A DNA stretch of 64,000 nucleotides, from NCBI RefSeq assembly GCF_003050865.1, contig NZ_QAOK01000007.1, positions 62,001 through 126,000 on the forward strand. Reading direction: 5' to 3'. The notes beneath the pieces are model-generated. The model had not been told where the DNA came from. It saw only the letters and a list, made by a program, of their open reading frames with translations, and did not search any database. The translations under genes were made by a program, and so were the position numbers. The DNA comes from Nitrosospira multiformis. GTDB lineage: Bacteria > Pseudomonadota > Gammaproteobacteria > Burkholderiales > Nitrosomonadaceae. This document shows positions 28,387 to 37,309 of the stretch, piece after piece (positions within the stretch are counted from its first letter, which is position 1; every line of letters starts with the position of its first letter).

Positions 28387-29175
28387 GTGACATATAACCG
28401 TATCACTATCCTCTTGCTGCTTGCCTGCACAATGCTCGTCCCGGGATGTGCTACTACCCGCACGCAGGGATCGACGGCGTCGAACGATCAGGGCACAGAC
28501 TATACGGATCCGATCGATCCATTTGAGGGTATCAATCGCAAGTTTTACACTTTTACTGACGTGGTCGATCGGAAACTCATCGAGCCGGTAGCCGACGTCT
28601 ATATGGATTACGTTCCTGTCCGGGTGCAGCGCTCGGTGGGGAATTTCTATGACAATATCCAGTACCCGAACGTCGTCCTGAATGATTTCCTGCAAGGCAA
28701 GGTACGCCAGGGGTTTCATGACGGCTTGCGCTTCGTCGTCAATTCCACCATTGGTATCGCCGGGCTCTTTGATCCGGCTGCTTCCATGGGTTTGACGCAG
28801 CACGATGAAGATTTTGGGCAAACACTGGGGGTGTGGGGGGTGGATGCAAACACTTATCTTTTTGTTCCCTTGCTTGGGCCCAGCAGCGACCGCGATGTTG
28901 CCTCGTATCCAGTCGCTCTATTTACGAATGTCCTTTTCTACATCGGAACTTATGTGATCGGTGCTCCCGTCACGGTGCCGCTTTCCGTTCTGGGCGTCAT
29001 TGACAAACGGGCAAGGCTCTCAGGCCCGATGAAAATCCGTGATGAAGCAGCGCTTGAGCCTTATCTGTTCGTGCGCGATGCCTACTTGCAGCAGCGCAAG
29101 CATTTGATCTACGACGGGAATCCTCCTCCCCAGTTTTACGACGATCCCGCTGAGGAGGATCTCCCAACCAAGTAG
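28387..29175 (+). CDS. mlaA: Outer-membrane phospholipid-transport lipoprotein MlaA (VacJ)
   Basis: A 262-residue lipoprotein. The signal peptide ends in the lipobox VPGC (lipidated Cys about residue 21). The mature part has the MlaA signature DPFEGINRKFYTFTDVVDRKLIEP, then VQRSVGNFYDN, VLNDFLQGK, RFVVNSTIGIAGLFDPA and the GVPLLGP-like FVPLLGPSSDRD. MlaA removes misplaced phospholipids from the outer leaflet and passes them to MlaC. The start is GTG at 28387, the only start that keeps the signal peptide. The other mla genes are not in the window. Confidence 0.92.
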   Translation: MTYNRITILLLLACTMLVPGCATTRTQGSTASNDQGTDYTDPIDPFEGINRKFYTFTDVVDRKLIEPVADVYMDYVPVRVQRSVGNFYDNIQYPNVVLNDFLQGKVRQGFHDGLRFVVNSTIGIAGLFDPAASMGLTQHDEDFGQTLGVWGVDANTYLFVPLLGPSSDRDVASYPVALFTNVLFYIGTYVIGAPVTVPLSVLGVIDKRARLSGPMKIRDEAALEPYLFVRDAYLQQRKHLIYDGNPPPQFYDDPAEEDLPTK

Positions 29176-29363
29176 TCCTGCCATCGGCAATCCTGCATAG
29201 CGGTTCAGGAGGGATCAGGAGTTTTGGAGTGCTGCCATGCCACTTTCTGCCTGACGGGGTAGTGACCCGGTGACGTCTCCCTGAAATCCTGCAAGCGTGA
29301 AGGCTGGGCAGGATGTATTGTCCTCCCATCTTCCTTATCGTAAAAGCGCGAGGAGCGTCAACC

Positions 29364-29768
29364 ATGAGCGAGTTCGGCCGAAGAATGGAACGCCCTGTAT
29401 CTGCTGGGCTGCTTCATCTCACTCATCTCGTCTATCTGTTGCATGGTTTCAGCGTCCTGATGGGAGTCCTGGGACCGGCATTCATCATTACGGCCTTTCT
29501 CACCGGGTGGCCCTCGATCATCGCAGTGATTCTCAATTACACGAAGCGGAGCGATGTGCGCGGCACCTGGCTTGATTCCCATTTCGGCTGGCAGATACGC
29601 ACTTTCTGGTACACCTTGCTTTGGCTGGTGATTGCAGCCGTATTGTTTGCGACCATCATCGGCATCATGCTTGCGTACATTCTCGTCGTAGGCACGGGAG
29701 TCTGGGTGGCGTACCGCCTCATTCGCGGCTGGCTCGCATTGACCGACGGCAGATCCATGCCAATGTGA
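29364..29768 (+). CDS. DUF4870-like small membrane protein
   Basis: A 134-residue protein with three hydrophobic helices (about residues 25-50, 74-98 and 100-117) separated by short charged loops such as NYTKRSDVRGTWLDSHF. The latter, with HF.WQIRTFW after it, is typical of the DUF4870/TIC20-like family of small inner-membrane proteins of unknown role. The ATG at 29364 has an AGGAG Shine-Dalgarno eight bases upstream; the longer open frame to 29313 lacks one. It lies 188 bp after mlaA. Confidence 0.8.
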   Translation: MSEFGRRMERPVSAGLLHLTHLVYLLHGFSVLMGVLGPAFIITAFLTGWPSIIAVILNYTKRSDVRGTWLDSHFGWQIRTFWYTLLWLVIAAVLFATIIGIMLAYILVVGTGVWVAYRLIRGWLALTDGRSMPM

Positions 29769-30155
29769 GCGCCCACTTCAATCAGTTCACTCGTCCTGGC
29801 TTCTGTATTCGCCTGCTCGATTCTTTTCCATTGCCAGATTCGCTCCCATTTCTGCCATCTTCCTTTGCCGGTCTTATCAATAGAACTCCGGAAGTGTTAT
29901 GTGTGCCACCGTACAGAATCGGGTAACTGCACCCGCTAATATTTAACATTCTCATTCTTCGGGTAGCAGAGATAGCTATTCTGAAATCGAAGAATGACAA
30001 CTGAAGACTGTCTTATGCCCGGAAGAGATGGCCAGAGTTGCAAAGGAATAAGCCCAGGCTTAGAAATACTGCTAATACTGCTGTAAAACGACAAGCGTTA
30101 TAGGCGACATGTGCCGGCTACATTTTCCGATGCCAGACCTATATTGAAGTTCATC
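29769..30155 (+). other. Intergenic region with a 10-bp inverted repeat ahead of a Crp/Fnr gene
   Basis: About 387 bp. Its main feature is TCATTCTTCG at 29952-29961 and its exact complement CGAAGAATGA at 29988-29997, enclosing 26 nt that contain a smaller TAGC/GCTA pair (29964-29967, 29975-29978). It could be a terminator-like or regulatory hairpin. No gene, tRNA or mobile element is seen in the rest. A GTG at 30111 is in frame with the next gene and may be its true start. Confidence 0.5.
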
Positions 30156-30935
30156 ATGCTTCCACCGCAGAGTCCCAAGCAGAACCAGATTCTCGCAGCG
30201 CTGCCTCTCTCAAGCTATACCCGCTTGCTGTCTCTTCTTGAACATGTGCCCATGCCAGCCGGTCAAGTCATCTACGACCCCGGTCTTCCTTTCAAATATG
30301 TGTATTTCCCGACAAACTCCGTAGTTGCACGGCTGTATGAGACGGCAAGCGGAGCGTGTACACAGACCGGAATCATCGGAAACGAGGGGTTGGTCGGTGT
30401 TTCGGCACTGCTGGGCGGTGAAAACTATCCGGCTCGCGTTGTGGTGCTGAGCACCGGTAAGGGTTATCGCATTAAAACCAGTTTCGTAAGGGATGAGTTT
30501 GAGCTAGGCGACGAACTGAGGCAATTCGTCCTGCGCTTTGCCCATGCTCTGATGGTTCAAACTGAACAGGTAGCCGTCTCCAATCGATACCATACGGTTG
30601 ATCAACAGTTGAGCTATCTTTTATTGATGAGTCTGGACCGTCTGCCGGGAAATGAGCTTCATATAACCCATGAACAGGCAGGAATCATGCTGGGCGTACG
30701 CCGCGAAAGTGTAACGGTTGCGGCACACAAGCTTCAGGCGGCCGGTGCGATTCGCTGCCGTCGGGGGCACCTTGCAGTTGCAGACCGTCAGCAACTGGAG
30801 GCAAGCGCGGGCGAGCAGTATGAGGTCGTAAAAAAAGAATACGAGTGCCTGGCAGCGTTTTATGCTTCGCATGCTGTCCATTCTTCCGAACTGTCTCCTG
30901 CAAGATTCAAGCGGTTTTTTCAGTCAACCGGGTAA
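30156..30935 (+). CDS. Crp/Fnr family transcriptional regulator
   Basis: A 259-residue regulator from the ATG at 30156 (274 if the GTG at 30111 is used). Residues about 30-140 form a cyclic-nucleotide-binding-type barrel (VIYDPGLPFKYVYFPTNSVVAR). The C-terminal part is a Crp-type helix-turn-helix: ITHEQAGIMLGVRRESVTVAAHKLQAAGAI. There is no N-terminal cysteine cluster as in FNR and the barrel lacks a clear cAMP-binding signature, so the signal is unknown. It is followed on the same strand by a di-haem cytochrome gene, a possible target. Confidence 0.88.
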   Translation: MLPPQSPKQNQILAALPLSSYTRLLSLLEHVPMPAGQVIYDPGLPFKYVYFPTNSVVARLYETASGACTQTGIIGNEGLVGVSALLGGENYPARVVVLSTGKGYRIKTSFVRDEFELGDELRQFVLRFAHALMVQTEQVAVSNRYHTVDQQLSYLLLMSLDRLPGNELHITHEQAGIMLGVRRESVTVAAHKLQAAGAIRCRRGHLAVADRQQLEASAGEQYEVVKKEYECLAAFYASHAVHSSELSPARFKRFFQSTG

Positions 30936-31161
30936 GCCCGGATACCATTCGGCTCCTCCTGCCAGAAGTACTGAGTACCGCCTCCCCCGCTCCGGGCCTG
31001 ACCGGCGATGTGTGTGCGGTTTCGAACAGAGCTGTTTTCCTGGACATGACATTATTTCAACTGTTTAGCTGAACATGGGAAACCCAGACAAGAAAATGCG
31101 GGAATAAGCGCGTGCTAACCGCCCGCTGCTGGGTACCGCAGTCAAGAAAGGAGGATCAACG

Positions 31162-32706
31162 ATGAAAAATATGAATATCCTTATCCTGAGTGCAGGATTC
31201 CTCAGCTTGAGTGCGGGAATGAATGGCGCTCTGAGTCAGGACGATCGTGCGAAGCATTCCGCAAATCGTGCCCCCCATGATGCGGTTGAAGCTGCCCAGA
31301 CACCTCGCCGCCCCTCTGTCACCCGGCCGGAGCAGAAAAAAGACGAACACGATCGTTCCAGTATTTTTGATGCAAAGAATGCAATGCCTTCCTCGCAAGC
31401 TTTTGGGAATCAGCCTGACAACGGAAAGGTTCTGGGATTTGATTTTTCCCGAGATCCGTTCAACGCCAAAAAGCCGATGCAAACTTTTGAGGAAATCATG
31501 AAAGCAGATGTGGCTGAGCGCCCAAAGGTAATGCAAACGCAGCGTGAATTGCTGCAGCGACGATATGATTTGAAGCCTCGGCTGGATAAGGAGGCAAAAA
31601 TGTCCCGCGGCAAGCCGCTGGCGGTGGGCCCTACGGCACGCTTATCGTCGGGCATGACGTGGCAAAGACTCGCCGGAATGGCGCCTGAAGAGATAAAGAG
31701 CAAAAACGCATTTCCGTATCCAGCCCTTCCGCATCCCAAGCAATCCACGGGTGGTCAGGTGTTTCCCCAAATGCAGATCGATATGTTTCCTCGGCTGCAA
31801 AGGTTTGATGTCGATTTCGATTTACCTGAAGAATTCTTGCCGGAGTTTCCACCAGCGATATTTCTCCAGAATCGGCCTGAATTAGGGGATGTGTCGCGCG
31901 GAGAGGTGGTTTCCATCAATAATTTTCATCGGTTATTTAAGGACATCTTGACCCCCGTACAGCTCAACGGGTTGCAGATGTTACTCACGCCACTGCCTCA
32001 GGAAGAATTCAATCCGACGGACGATCGTAAAAGTACCGAACCGAGTCTTGGAGTGACTTGCCTCGATTGCCACATCAATGGCCACACGACAGGGCAATTT
32101 CATCTGAGTCCCGATATCCGCCCGGAAGAACGCCGATTCCGTCTCGACACGGTAAGCCTGCGCGGTCTGTTTAACCAGCAGATACACGGTTCGAAACGTA
32201 GCCTGCGTTCAGTGGAAGACTTCACAGAGTTCGAATTCCGTACCGCTTATTTCAATGGCGATCCGATTCGTGCAATGAAAAAAGGCTTTCCCGTATTTGA
32301 CCGGATTCATGTAAGTCATATGGCACAGCTTCAGAACATGTTCGATTTTCCGCCCGCGCCAAAACTCAAGAGTGACGGGAAACTTGATCCAGCCAAAGCC
32401 ACAGAAAAGGAAATGCGCGGCGAGAAACTCTTCTTTGGAAAGGGGCAATGCGCAAGCTGCCACCAGCCCCCCACGTTTCTGGATCATCAGATGCATGACC
32501 TGAAGCTCGAACGCTTCCTGAATGAGCCGGGGGATGGGCCTATAAAGACTTTCACACTGCGGGGTATCAAGGATAGTCCCCCGTACCTTCATGATGGTCG
32601 CCTGCTGACCCTTGAAGATACAGTCGAGTTTTTCAACCTAGTGCTGGGGCTCAAGCTCACAGATGAGGAGAAGTCTGACCTGGTCGCGTATATGCGGCAA
32701 CTATAA
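31162..32706 (+). CDS. Exported di-haem cytochrome c, peroxidase-like
   Basis: A 514-residue periplasmic protein with an N-terminal signal peptide (residues about 1-26). Two c-type haem sites are present: CLDCH at 300-304 and CASCH at 430-434. The region around them (LRGLFNQQIHG, SLRSVEDFTEF, FTLRGIKDSPPYLHDGRLLTLEDTVEFFN) is that of the cytochrome c peroxidase / MauG superfamily. An N-terminal extension of about 250 residues has no recognised domain. The reaction may be peroxide reduction or oxidation of a partner protein. An AAAGGAGG ribosome-binding site precedes the ATG. A hairpin terminator follows directly. Confidence 0.82.
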   Translation: MKNMNILILSAGFLSLSAGMNGALSQDDRAKHSANRAPHDAVEAAQTPRRPSVTRPEQKKDEHDRSSIFDAKNAMPSSQAFGNQPDNGKVLGFDFSRDPFNAKKPMQTFEEIMKADVAERPKVMQTQRELLQRRYDLKPRLDKEAKMSRGKPLAVGPTARLSSGMTWQRLAGMAPEEIKSKNAFPYPALPHPKQSTGGQVFPQMQIDMFPRLQRFDVDFDLPEEFLPEFPPAIFLQNRPELGDVSRGEVVSINNFHRLFKDILTPVQLNGLQMLLTPLPQEEFNPTDDRKSTEPSLGVTCLDCHINGHTTGQFHLSPDIRPEERRFRLDTVSLRGLFNQQIHGSKRSLRSVEDFTEFEFRTAYFNGDPIRAMKKGFPVFDRIHVSHMAQLQNMFDFPPAPKLKSDGKLDPAKATEKEMRGEKLFFGKGQCASCHQPPTFLDHQMHDLKLERFLNEPGDGPIKTFTLRGIKDSPPYLHDGRLLTLEDTVEFFNLVLGLKLTDEEKSDLVAYMRQL

Positions 32707-32708
32707 CC

Positions 32709-32727
32709 AATGCCCCTAAGGGGCATT
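32709..32727 (+). terminator. Rho-independent terminator after the di-haem cytochrome gene
   Basis: AATGCCCC-TAA-GGGGCATT forms an 8-bp perfect stem with a 3-nt loop starting two bases after the stop codon, followed by ATCTTTC. Confidence 0.75.
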
Positions 32728-32795
32728 ATCTTTCGAGCTTGCCGCTCTTGTAACATTATTAATGTATAGATGAAGACTTTAGAGGGAGATTACTC

Positions 32796-33824
32796 ATGAA
32801 CATTACTGCCAAACCTGTAATGAACCGAAAAGATGTGCTTTCGTTGACTGCTGGACCCGCTGTTCGTAAATCCCCGCGAGCGGTGCGCAAGGCTGTGTTT
32901 CCCGTAGCCGGACTTGGCACCCGCTTCTTGCCCGCGACCAAAGCAGTGGCCAAAGAAATGCTGCCCATTGTAGACAAGCCGTTGATCCAGTATGCGGTGG
33001 AAGAAGCGGCTGCGGCAGGTATCGAAGAAATCATTTTCATTACCCATCGGAGCAAGCGCGCCATTGAAGATCATCTGCATCGGGCAGTGGAACTGGAAAG
33101 CGAATTGGCCTCGCAGGGAAAACACGCTTCGCTGAAAATGCTGCGACAGTTAACGCCAAGTGGCGTTCATTTCAGCTTTGTCCGGCAGGAGGAGCCCCGG
33201 GGTTTGGGGCATGCAATTTACTGCGCGCGGCATCTCGTGGGCAACGAACCGTTTGCCGTACTGCTTCCGGACGATTTGATCGATGGAGATCCTCCTGTAC
33301 TCGCACAGATGGTGTCCCAGTATGAACAAGTCCAAAGCAGTCTCATAGCGGTGCGTCAGGTTACGCGCGAACAGACGCGGCGGTATGGAATCGTGGATGC
33401 TTTTGATGCAGATGCAGAGAGCGAGACACTGAAAATCAGGGGGTTAGTGGAAAAGCCTTCTCCTGACGCTGCGCCTTCCACGATGGCTATCGTAGGCCGT
33501 TACGTTCTGTCACCCGCCATCTTTGACTGCATCAGCAACCTGAACCCTGGAACAGGAGGGGAAATTCAGCTTACTGACGGAATCTCCGGCCTTCTCAAGC
33601 TGGAATCTGTCCTGGCCTACCGTTACCAAGGGAAGCATTATGATTGCGGCAGCAAGGCAGGCTTCCTGGAGGCGACCATCGCCTATGGCTTGCAGCACCC
33701 GGAGGTGGCGATGGAGTTCAGGGAAACCTTATTAAGGGTAGGGCAGGAGCTCATCCAGGAATTTCAACAGGAACCGGAACCCACTGCTGCGGACGAACCT
33801 ATATTGAAGACGGCCCAGGCATGA
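32796..33824 (+). CDS. galU: UTP--glucose-1-phosphate uridylyltransferase (second copy)
   Basis: A 342-residue paralogue of the galU at 292. It shares [43 protein letters not shown] and [16 protein letters not shown], but adds about 28 residues at the N-terminus and about 20 (acidic, Gln/Glu-rich) at the C-terminus. An AGAGGGAG Shine-Dalgarno precedes the ATG at 32796. It stands alone after a terminator, which suggests separate regulation from the first copy. It makes UDP-glucose; a dedicated polymer pathway is possible but no such genes are near. Confidence 0.9.
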   Translation: MNITAKPVMNRKDVLSLTAGPAVRKSPRAVRKAVFPVAGLGTRFLPATKAVAKEMLPIVDKPLIQYAVEEAAAAGIEEIIFITHRSKRAIEDHLHRAVELESELASQGKHASLKMLRQLTPSGVHFSFVRQEEPRGLGHAIYCARHLVGNEPFAVLLPDDLIDGDPPVLAQMVSQYEQVQSSLIAVRQVTREQTRRYGIVDAFDADAESETLKIRGLVEKPSPDAAPSTMAIVGRYVLSPAIFDCISNLNPGTGGEIQLTDGISGLLKLESVLAYRYQGKHYDCGSKAGFLEATIAYGLQHPEVAMEFRETLLRVGQELIQEFQQEPEPTAADEPILKTAQA

Positions 33825-33973
33825 TCGATCGCCTGAGAGAGCGAGATCCTTATATTTTCCAGTTAAAGATGACCTGCCTGCTCGTGGTTCACCCGGCTCC
33901 ATTCCGGGGCGTGCGGGTCGTCGTGAAGATCAAAGAGATCAGGGAGGCCCGTCACTTCCCGTATTCTTCCTGA
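33821..33973 (+). CDS. Possible 50-residue protein overlapping galU2 (doubtful)
   Basis: An ATG overlaps the galU stop by 4 bp (ATGA) and opens a 50-residue frame beginning MIDRLRERDPYIFQLK and ending at TGA 33971-33973. The overlap is the classical form of translational coupling, but there is no hydrophobic or domain signature and I recognise no family. It may be a remnant or chance frame. Confidence 0.2.
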   Translation: MIDRLRERDPYIFQLKMTCLLVVHPAPFRGVRVVVKIKEIREARHFPYSS

Positions 33974-34064
33974 TAGCACTTCTTCAGCCTGCCTCCAACC
34001 CGCCGTCTCTGCGAGCGAGAGGGAAGGGGGAAAGGGAAATGAGGAACGCTCTTCTCTTTTCTCT

Positions 34065-34934
34065 CTATCTGGCTTGATCAGCTTTGGCCGCCATCGTTTC
34101 CCCGAACCGTATGGTTCGACCGGGAGCCCAGGCCGGATTAAACACTATTTCGTTTTTCGGGAATAACATTACCACTGTTGATCCCAATTGGAATCTGCCC
34201 ATTTCATCCCCTTTCTTGAGCACCAGATCCGATGAGTCATACCGCCACTCGCGCACATCGCGCGCGCCCTCCGAGTCCCGCGGGTTGACCACCCCATGCC
34301 ATACGGTGGCCACACTCCCGACAATAGTGGCACCCACCAGTACTAAAGCAAATGGTCCGAATTCCGATTCAAATATGCAAATCACCCGCTCGTTGCGGGC
34401 GAACAACCCCGGGACACCGCGGACCGTTTTCGCGTTCACGGAGAACAGATCTCCCGGAACATAGATCATTCGGCTCACACGCGCATCTACAGGCATATGG
34501 ACCCGGTGGTAATCCCGTGGGCTCAGATACAGTGTGGCAAAGTTGCCTCCGTAAAATTTTTCCGCCAACCGCGTATCCCCTCCCAGCAGCGCAGCGGCGG
34601 AATAATTGTGTCCCTTGGCTTGAAATATCTGGTCGCCGGAAATGACACCCAGTTGGCTTACAAGGCCGTCGGCTGGGCAAACATAATCCGCGTCGGATAT
34701 CGGACGGCTCTCCAGAAGCAGAGGGCGGGTAAAAAAATCGTTGAAGGTTCGGTAGCTGCGGATATCCGAATTGACCGCCTCATCCATATTGACAGCGTAG
34801 CGCCAGACAAACCAGCGGATAAGAAGCGTGGTGAGACTGCCGGCATCGGCATTGGCAATACGTCCAGCCAGCAGTGTCAACGCGTGTTTAGGCAATAAGT
34901 ACTGAGGAAATACAGAGAGAGAAGCTGTCTGCAT
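34065..34934 (-). CDS. psd: Phosphatidylserine decarboxylase proenzyme
   Basis: A 289-residue membrane-associated enzyme that makes phosphatidylethanolamine. The self-cleavage motif FQLGSTVVML is near residues 250-260; Ser becomes the pyruvoyl group, giving a long beta and short alpha chain. Other conserved parts are RTFNDFFTRPL, PADGLVSQLG and LSPRDYHRVHMPVD. It is the non-fused full-length form found in proteobacteria. It lies alone between the convergent galU2 and the Atm1-type transporter on the same strand, 143 bp away. Confidence 0.95.
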   Translation of the reverse strand: MQTASLSVFPQYLLPKHALTLLAGRIANADAGSLTTLLIRWFVWRYAVNMDEAVNSDIRSYRTFNDFFTRPLLLESRPISDADYVCPADGLVSQLGVISGDQIFQAKGHNYSAAALLGGDTRLAEKFYGGNFATLYLSPRDYHRVHMPVDARVSRMIYVPGDLFSVNAKTVRGVPGLFARNERVICIFESEFGPFALVLVGATIVGSVATVWHGVVNPRDSEGARDVREWRYDSSDLVLKKGDEMGRFQLGSTVVMLFPKNEIVFNPAWAPGRTIRFGETMAAKADQAR

Positions 34935-35077
34935 GGCAATTTTTGAGATAAGAAGAGGGGCGGTTATAGTGTATTAAGCGATCAATCTTCGTGAGTCGAT
35001 TTTTACTCCAGATTCGCGTCATCGGGATGTCATAATATCCTTTTCCCCCGGATGTGAATCCGGATGCGAACACCCTA

Positions 35078-36898
35078 TTATAGCCTGTGTCCCAGACCGC
35101 CGGTTACAAGTTGAAGTCTGGTTTGTTCTTCCTGTTGCTGCAGTTCCCACATATAAGTATAGGCTCCATTCATCGAGAGGAGTTCCCGATGAGTACCGCG
35201 CTCGACGATGCGACCATGGTCCATTACCAGAATCTGATCGGAATCGACGATGGTGGATAAACGGTGGGCAATCGTCAGTGTGGTGCGATGGGCAGCGATA
35301 CGGCGCATCTCCCCCTGAATGCTTTTCTCCGATTTTGAATCCAGAGCGGAGGTGGCCTCATCGAAGATAAGGATTCCGGGATTTTTCAAGACTGCGCGAG
35401 CTATCGCTACCCGCTGCTTTTCACCGCCGGAAAGTTTTAACCCTCTTTCTCCAACGACGGTCTGGTACTTGTCCGGCAGACTCTCGATGAAATCATGAAG
35501 ATGAGCGGACCTTGCAGCTTCAAATACTTCTTCAGTGCTCGCCTTAGGGTTGCCATAGGAAATATTGTAATAAATGGTATCGTTGAACAGCACGCTGTCC
35601 TGCGGAACGATACCTATTGTCGCTCTCAGGCTGCTCTGGGTAACATCCCTGATATCCTGCCCATTTATCAGGATGCGCCCGCTGCTGACATCGTAAAAGC
35701 GAAAGAGTAACCGTGCGAGGGTGGACTTGCCTGATCCACTGTGACCAACTACTGCGACGCTGCGTCCTGCCGGAATGTCGAAGCTGACATCAAACAGAAT
35801 CTGCCGGTCCGGTTCATAACTGAAATTTACCGCTTCGAAGCGTACGGGTGCGTTTCCGGCAATAAGGGTTACTGCACCTCGTTTATCCTGGATCTCTTCA
35901 TTCTCCGCCAGTAAATTAAACATCTTTTCCATGTCCGCCAGAGAATGCTTGATCTCCCGGTAAACGAATCCAAGAAAATGCAGTGGCATATAGAGTTGGA
36001 GCATGTAAGCATTGACGAGCACCAGGTCTCCCAATGACATGGAACCCTGAATCACACCGTCGGCGGCAAGCCACAGCAGCGCAGTTATTCCTATTGCTAT
36101 GATGGCGCTCTGCCCCGAATTGAGTGCGGCCAAAGATGTCTGATTACGAACTGCCGCAATTTCCCATTTTTGCATGTGCTCATCGTAGCGCCGCGCTTCC
36201 CAGGATTCATTGCCGAAATACTTGACCGTTTCGTAGTTCAGAAGGCTATCAATTGCCTGAGTGTTGGCTTTTGAATCCATGTCATTCATGGTTCTCCGAA
36301 AAATCATTCGCCATTCAGTCACGATGAGCGTGAGCGCAATGTAGGCCGCCAGCGTGCCAAGGATGATCACAGAAAACCAGATGCTGTACCCCGAGATGAG
36401 GATGATCGCAACCAGGCTGATTTCCAGCAGAGTGGGGAGGATGTTGAACAGCATGAAATTGAGGAGAAACGAAATACCGCGGGTTCCCCGCTCAATATCC
36501 CGCGACATTCCTCCCGTCTGCCTTTGCAGGTGAAAGCGCAGCGACAGCGCATGCAAATGGCTGAACACCTTGATTGCCACCCGGCGAATGGCGCGTTGGG
36601 TTACCTTGGCGAACACGGCGTCACGCAACTCTCCGAAGAGCGTGCTGCAGAGGCGCAGGAGCCCATACGCTAACAGCAACAGAACCGGCAAGACCAGCAG
36701 GGCGCGGGGACGGTCGAGCGCGTCGATAATTTCTTTCAGTACCAGTGGTATTGCCACGTTGGCAAGCTTGGCCATGAACATCAATACCACTGCCGCCACT
36801 ACCCTGCCTTTGAATTCCCATAAATAGGGCAGCAGCGTACGGACGGTCTTCCAGTCGTTCCGGTTGGTGGGCGGCTTTTCCAGACGGGTAGGGCGCAT
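35078..36898 (-). CDS. Atm1-type ABC transporter (half transporter, fused permease and ATPase)
   Basis: A 606-residue ABC half transporter that works as a homodimer in the inner membrane. Six membrane helices span about residues 30-320 and include the LLNYETVKYFGNESWEARRYDEH stretch typical of the Atm1/HMT1 group. The ATPase has Walker A GHSGSGKST, signature LSGGEKQR and Walker B ILIFDEATSALD. Bacterial Atm1 proteins export glutathione adducts of metals or sulfur compounds. Given the Fe-S genes in the window a sulfur/metal role is attractive, but it is inference. It is preceded by the 410-bp region that ends the cbb operon. Confidence 0.88.
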   Translation of the reverse strand: MRPTRLEKPPTNRNDWKTVRTLLPYLWEFKGRVVAAVVLMFMAKLANVAIPLVLKEIIDALDRPRALLVLPVLLLLAYGLLRLCSTLFGELRDAVFAKVTQRAIRRVAIKVFSHLHALSLRFHLQRQTGGMSRDIERGTRGISFLLNFMLFNILPTLLEISLVAIILISGYSIWFSVIILGTLAAYIALTLIVTEWRMIFRRTMNDMDSKANTQAIDSLLNYETVKYFGNESWEARRYDEHMQKWEIAAVRNQTSLAALNSGQSAIIAIGITALLWLAADGVIQGSMSLGDLVLVNAYMLQLYMPLHFLGFVYREIKHSLADMEKMFNLLAENEEIQDKRGAVTLIAGNAPVRFEAVNFSYEPDRQILFDVSFDIPAGRSVAVVGHSGSGKSTLARLLFRFYDVSSGRILINGQDIRDVTQSSLRATIGIVPQDSVLFNDTIYYNISYGNPKASTEEVFEAARSAHLHDFIESLPDKYQTVVGERGLKLSGGEKQRVAIARAVLKNPGILIFDEATSALDSKSEKSIQGEMRRIAAHRTTLTIAHRLSTIVDSDQILVMDHGRIVERGTHRELLSMNGAYTYMWELQQQEEQTRLQLVTGGLGHRL

Positions 36899-37217
36899 CG
36901 TTGAATTCCAGGTAATGAGGGTGGTTCAGAAGGAGTATAACGCGCCCTTAGCTGGATATCGCCGGATCAACGGGATAATGGCGAGGTGTTTTGAGAGTGG
37001 ATTTGCGTATCCTGCAAGCCAGGAGCCAAGCCTATGGGCGCGAAGCGGAGGCGTAAAGATGCTACAAAACACTTTTCGGCGCGCGCGAAGGCCGATGGTA
37101 CAAACCGGATTTCAGCGCTGTTGAGCAAATACCCGTGTTCATGCCACTTTCTATAATTCTCAAGGCCAGTTTGGTGAAATACCGTATCAGGTAGGAGCAG
37201 GGTTCAGATAAGCTGAT

Positions 37218-37243
37218 AAAAAAGGCGCCCAATCGGGCGCCTT
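37218..37243 (-). terminator. Rho-independent terminator of the cbbLSX operon
   Basis: Read on the minus strand: AAGGCGCCC, a 4-nt loop GATT, GGGCGCCTT, then a run of T. It is a 9-bp perfect GC-rich stem plus a U-tract, located about 65 bp after the cbbX stop codon. This is a strong terminator. Confidence 0.88.
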
Positions 37244-37271
37244 GTTCGATGCGTGCTGCAATGTTGAGTTG

Positions 37272-37291
37272 CCAGGTATTGCAATACCTGG
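37272..37291 (-). repeat. Perfect 20-bp palindrome just after cbbX
   Basis: CCAGGTATTGCAATACCTGG is its own reverse complement. It lies 19-38 bp after the cbbX stop and before the terminator. As RNA it cannot form a tight loop without opening the central bases, so a protein-binding site is as likely as an mRNA structure. Confidence 0.6.
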
Positions 37292-37309
37292 TTGACCCAT
37301 GAAAGCACC

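Larger units (their letters stand above)
36899..37309 (-). other. 411-bp region between cbbX and the Atm1-type gene
   Basis: No coding sequence is evident. It contains the cbbX-proximal palindrome (37272-37291) and terminator (37218-37243), then about 300 bp that must hold the promoter of the downstream transporter gene. I see no repeat or RNA gene in that part. Confidence 0.5.

Noticed and set aside
28139-28390. 83-residue frame between iscS and mlaA
   Set aside because: Composition looks random with many Ser, Pro and Phe residues, and it ends at the mlaA start; no family recognised.
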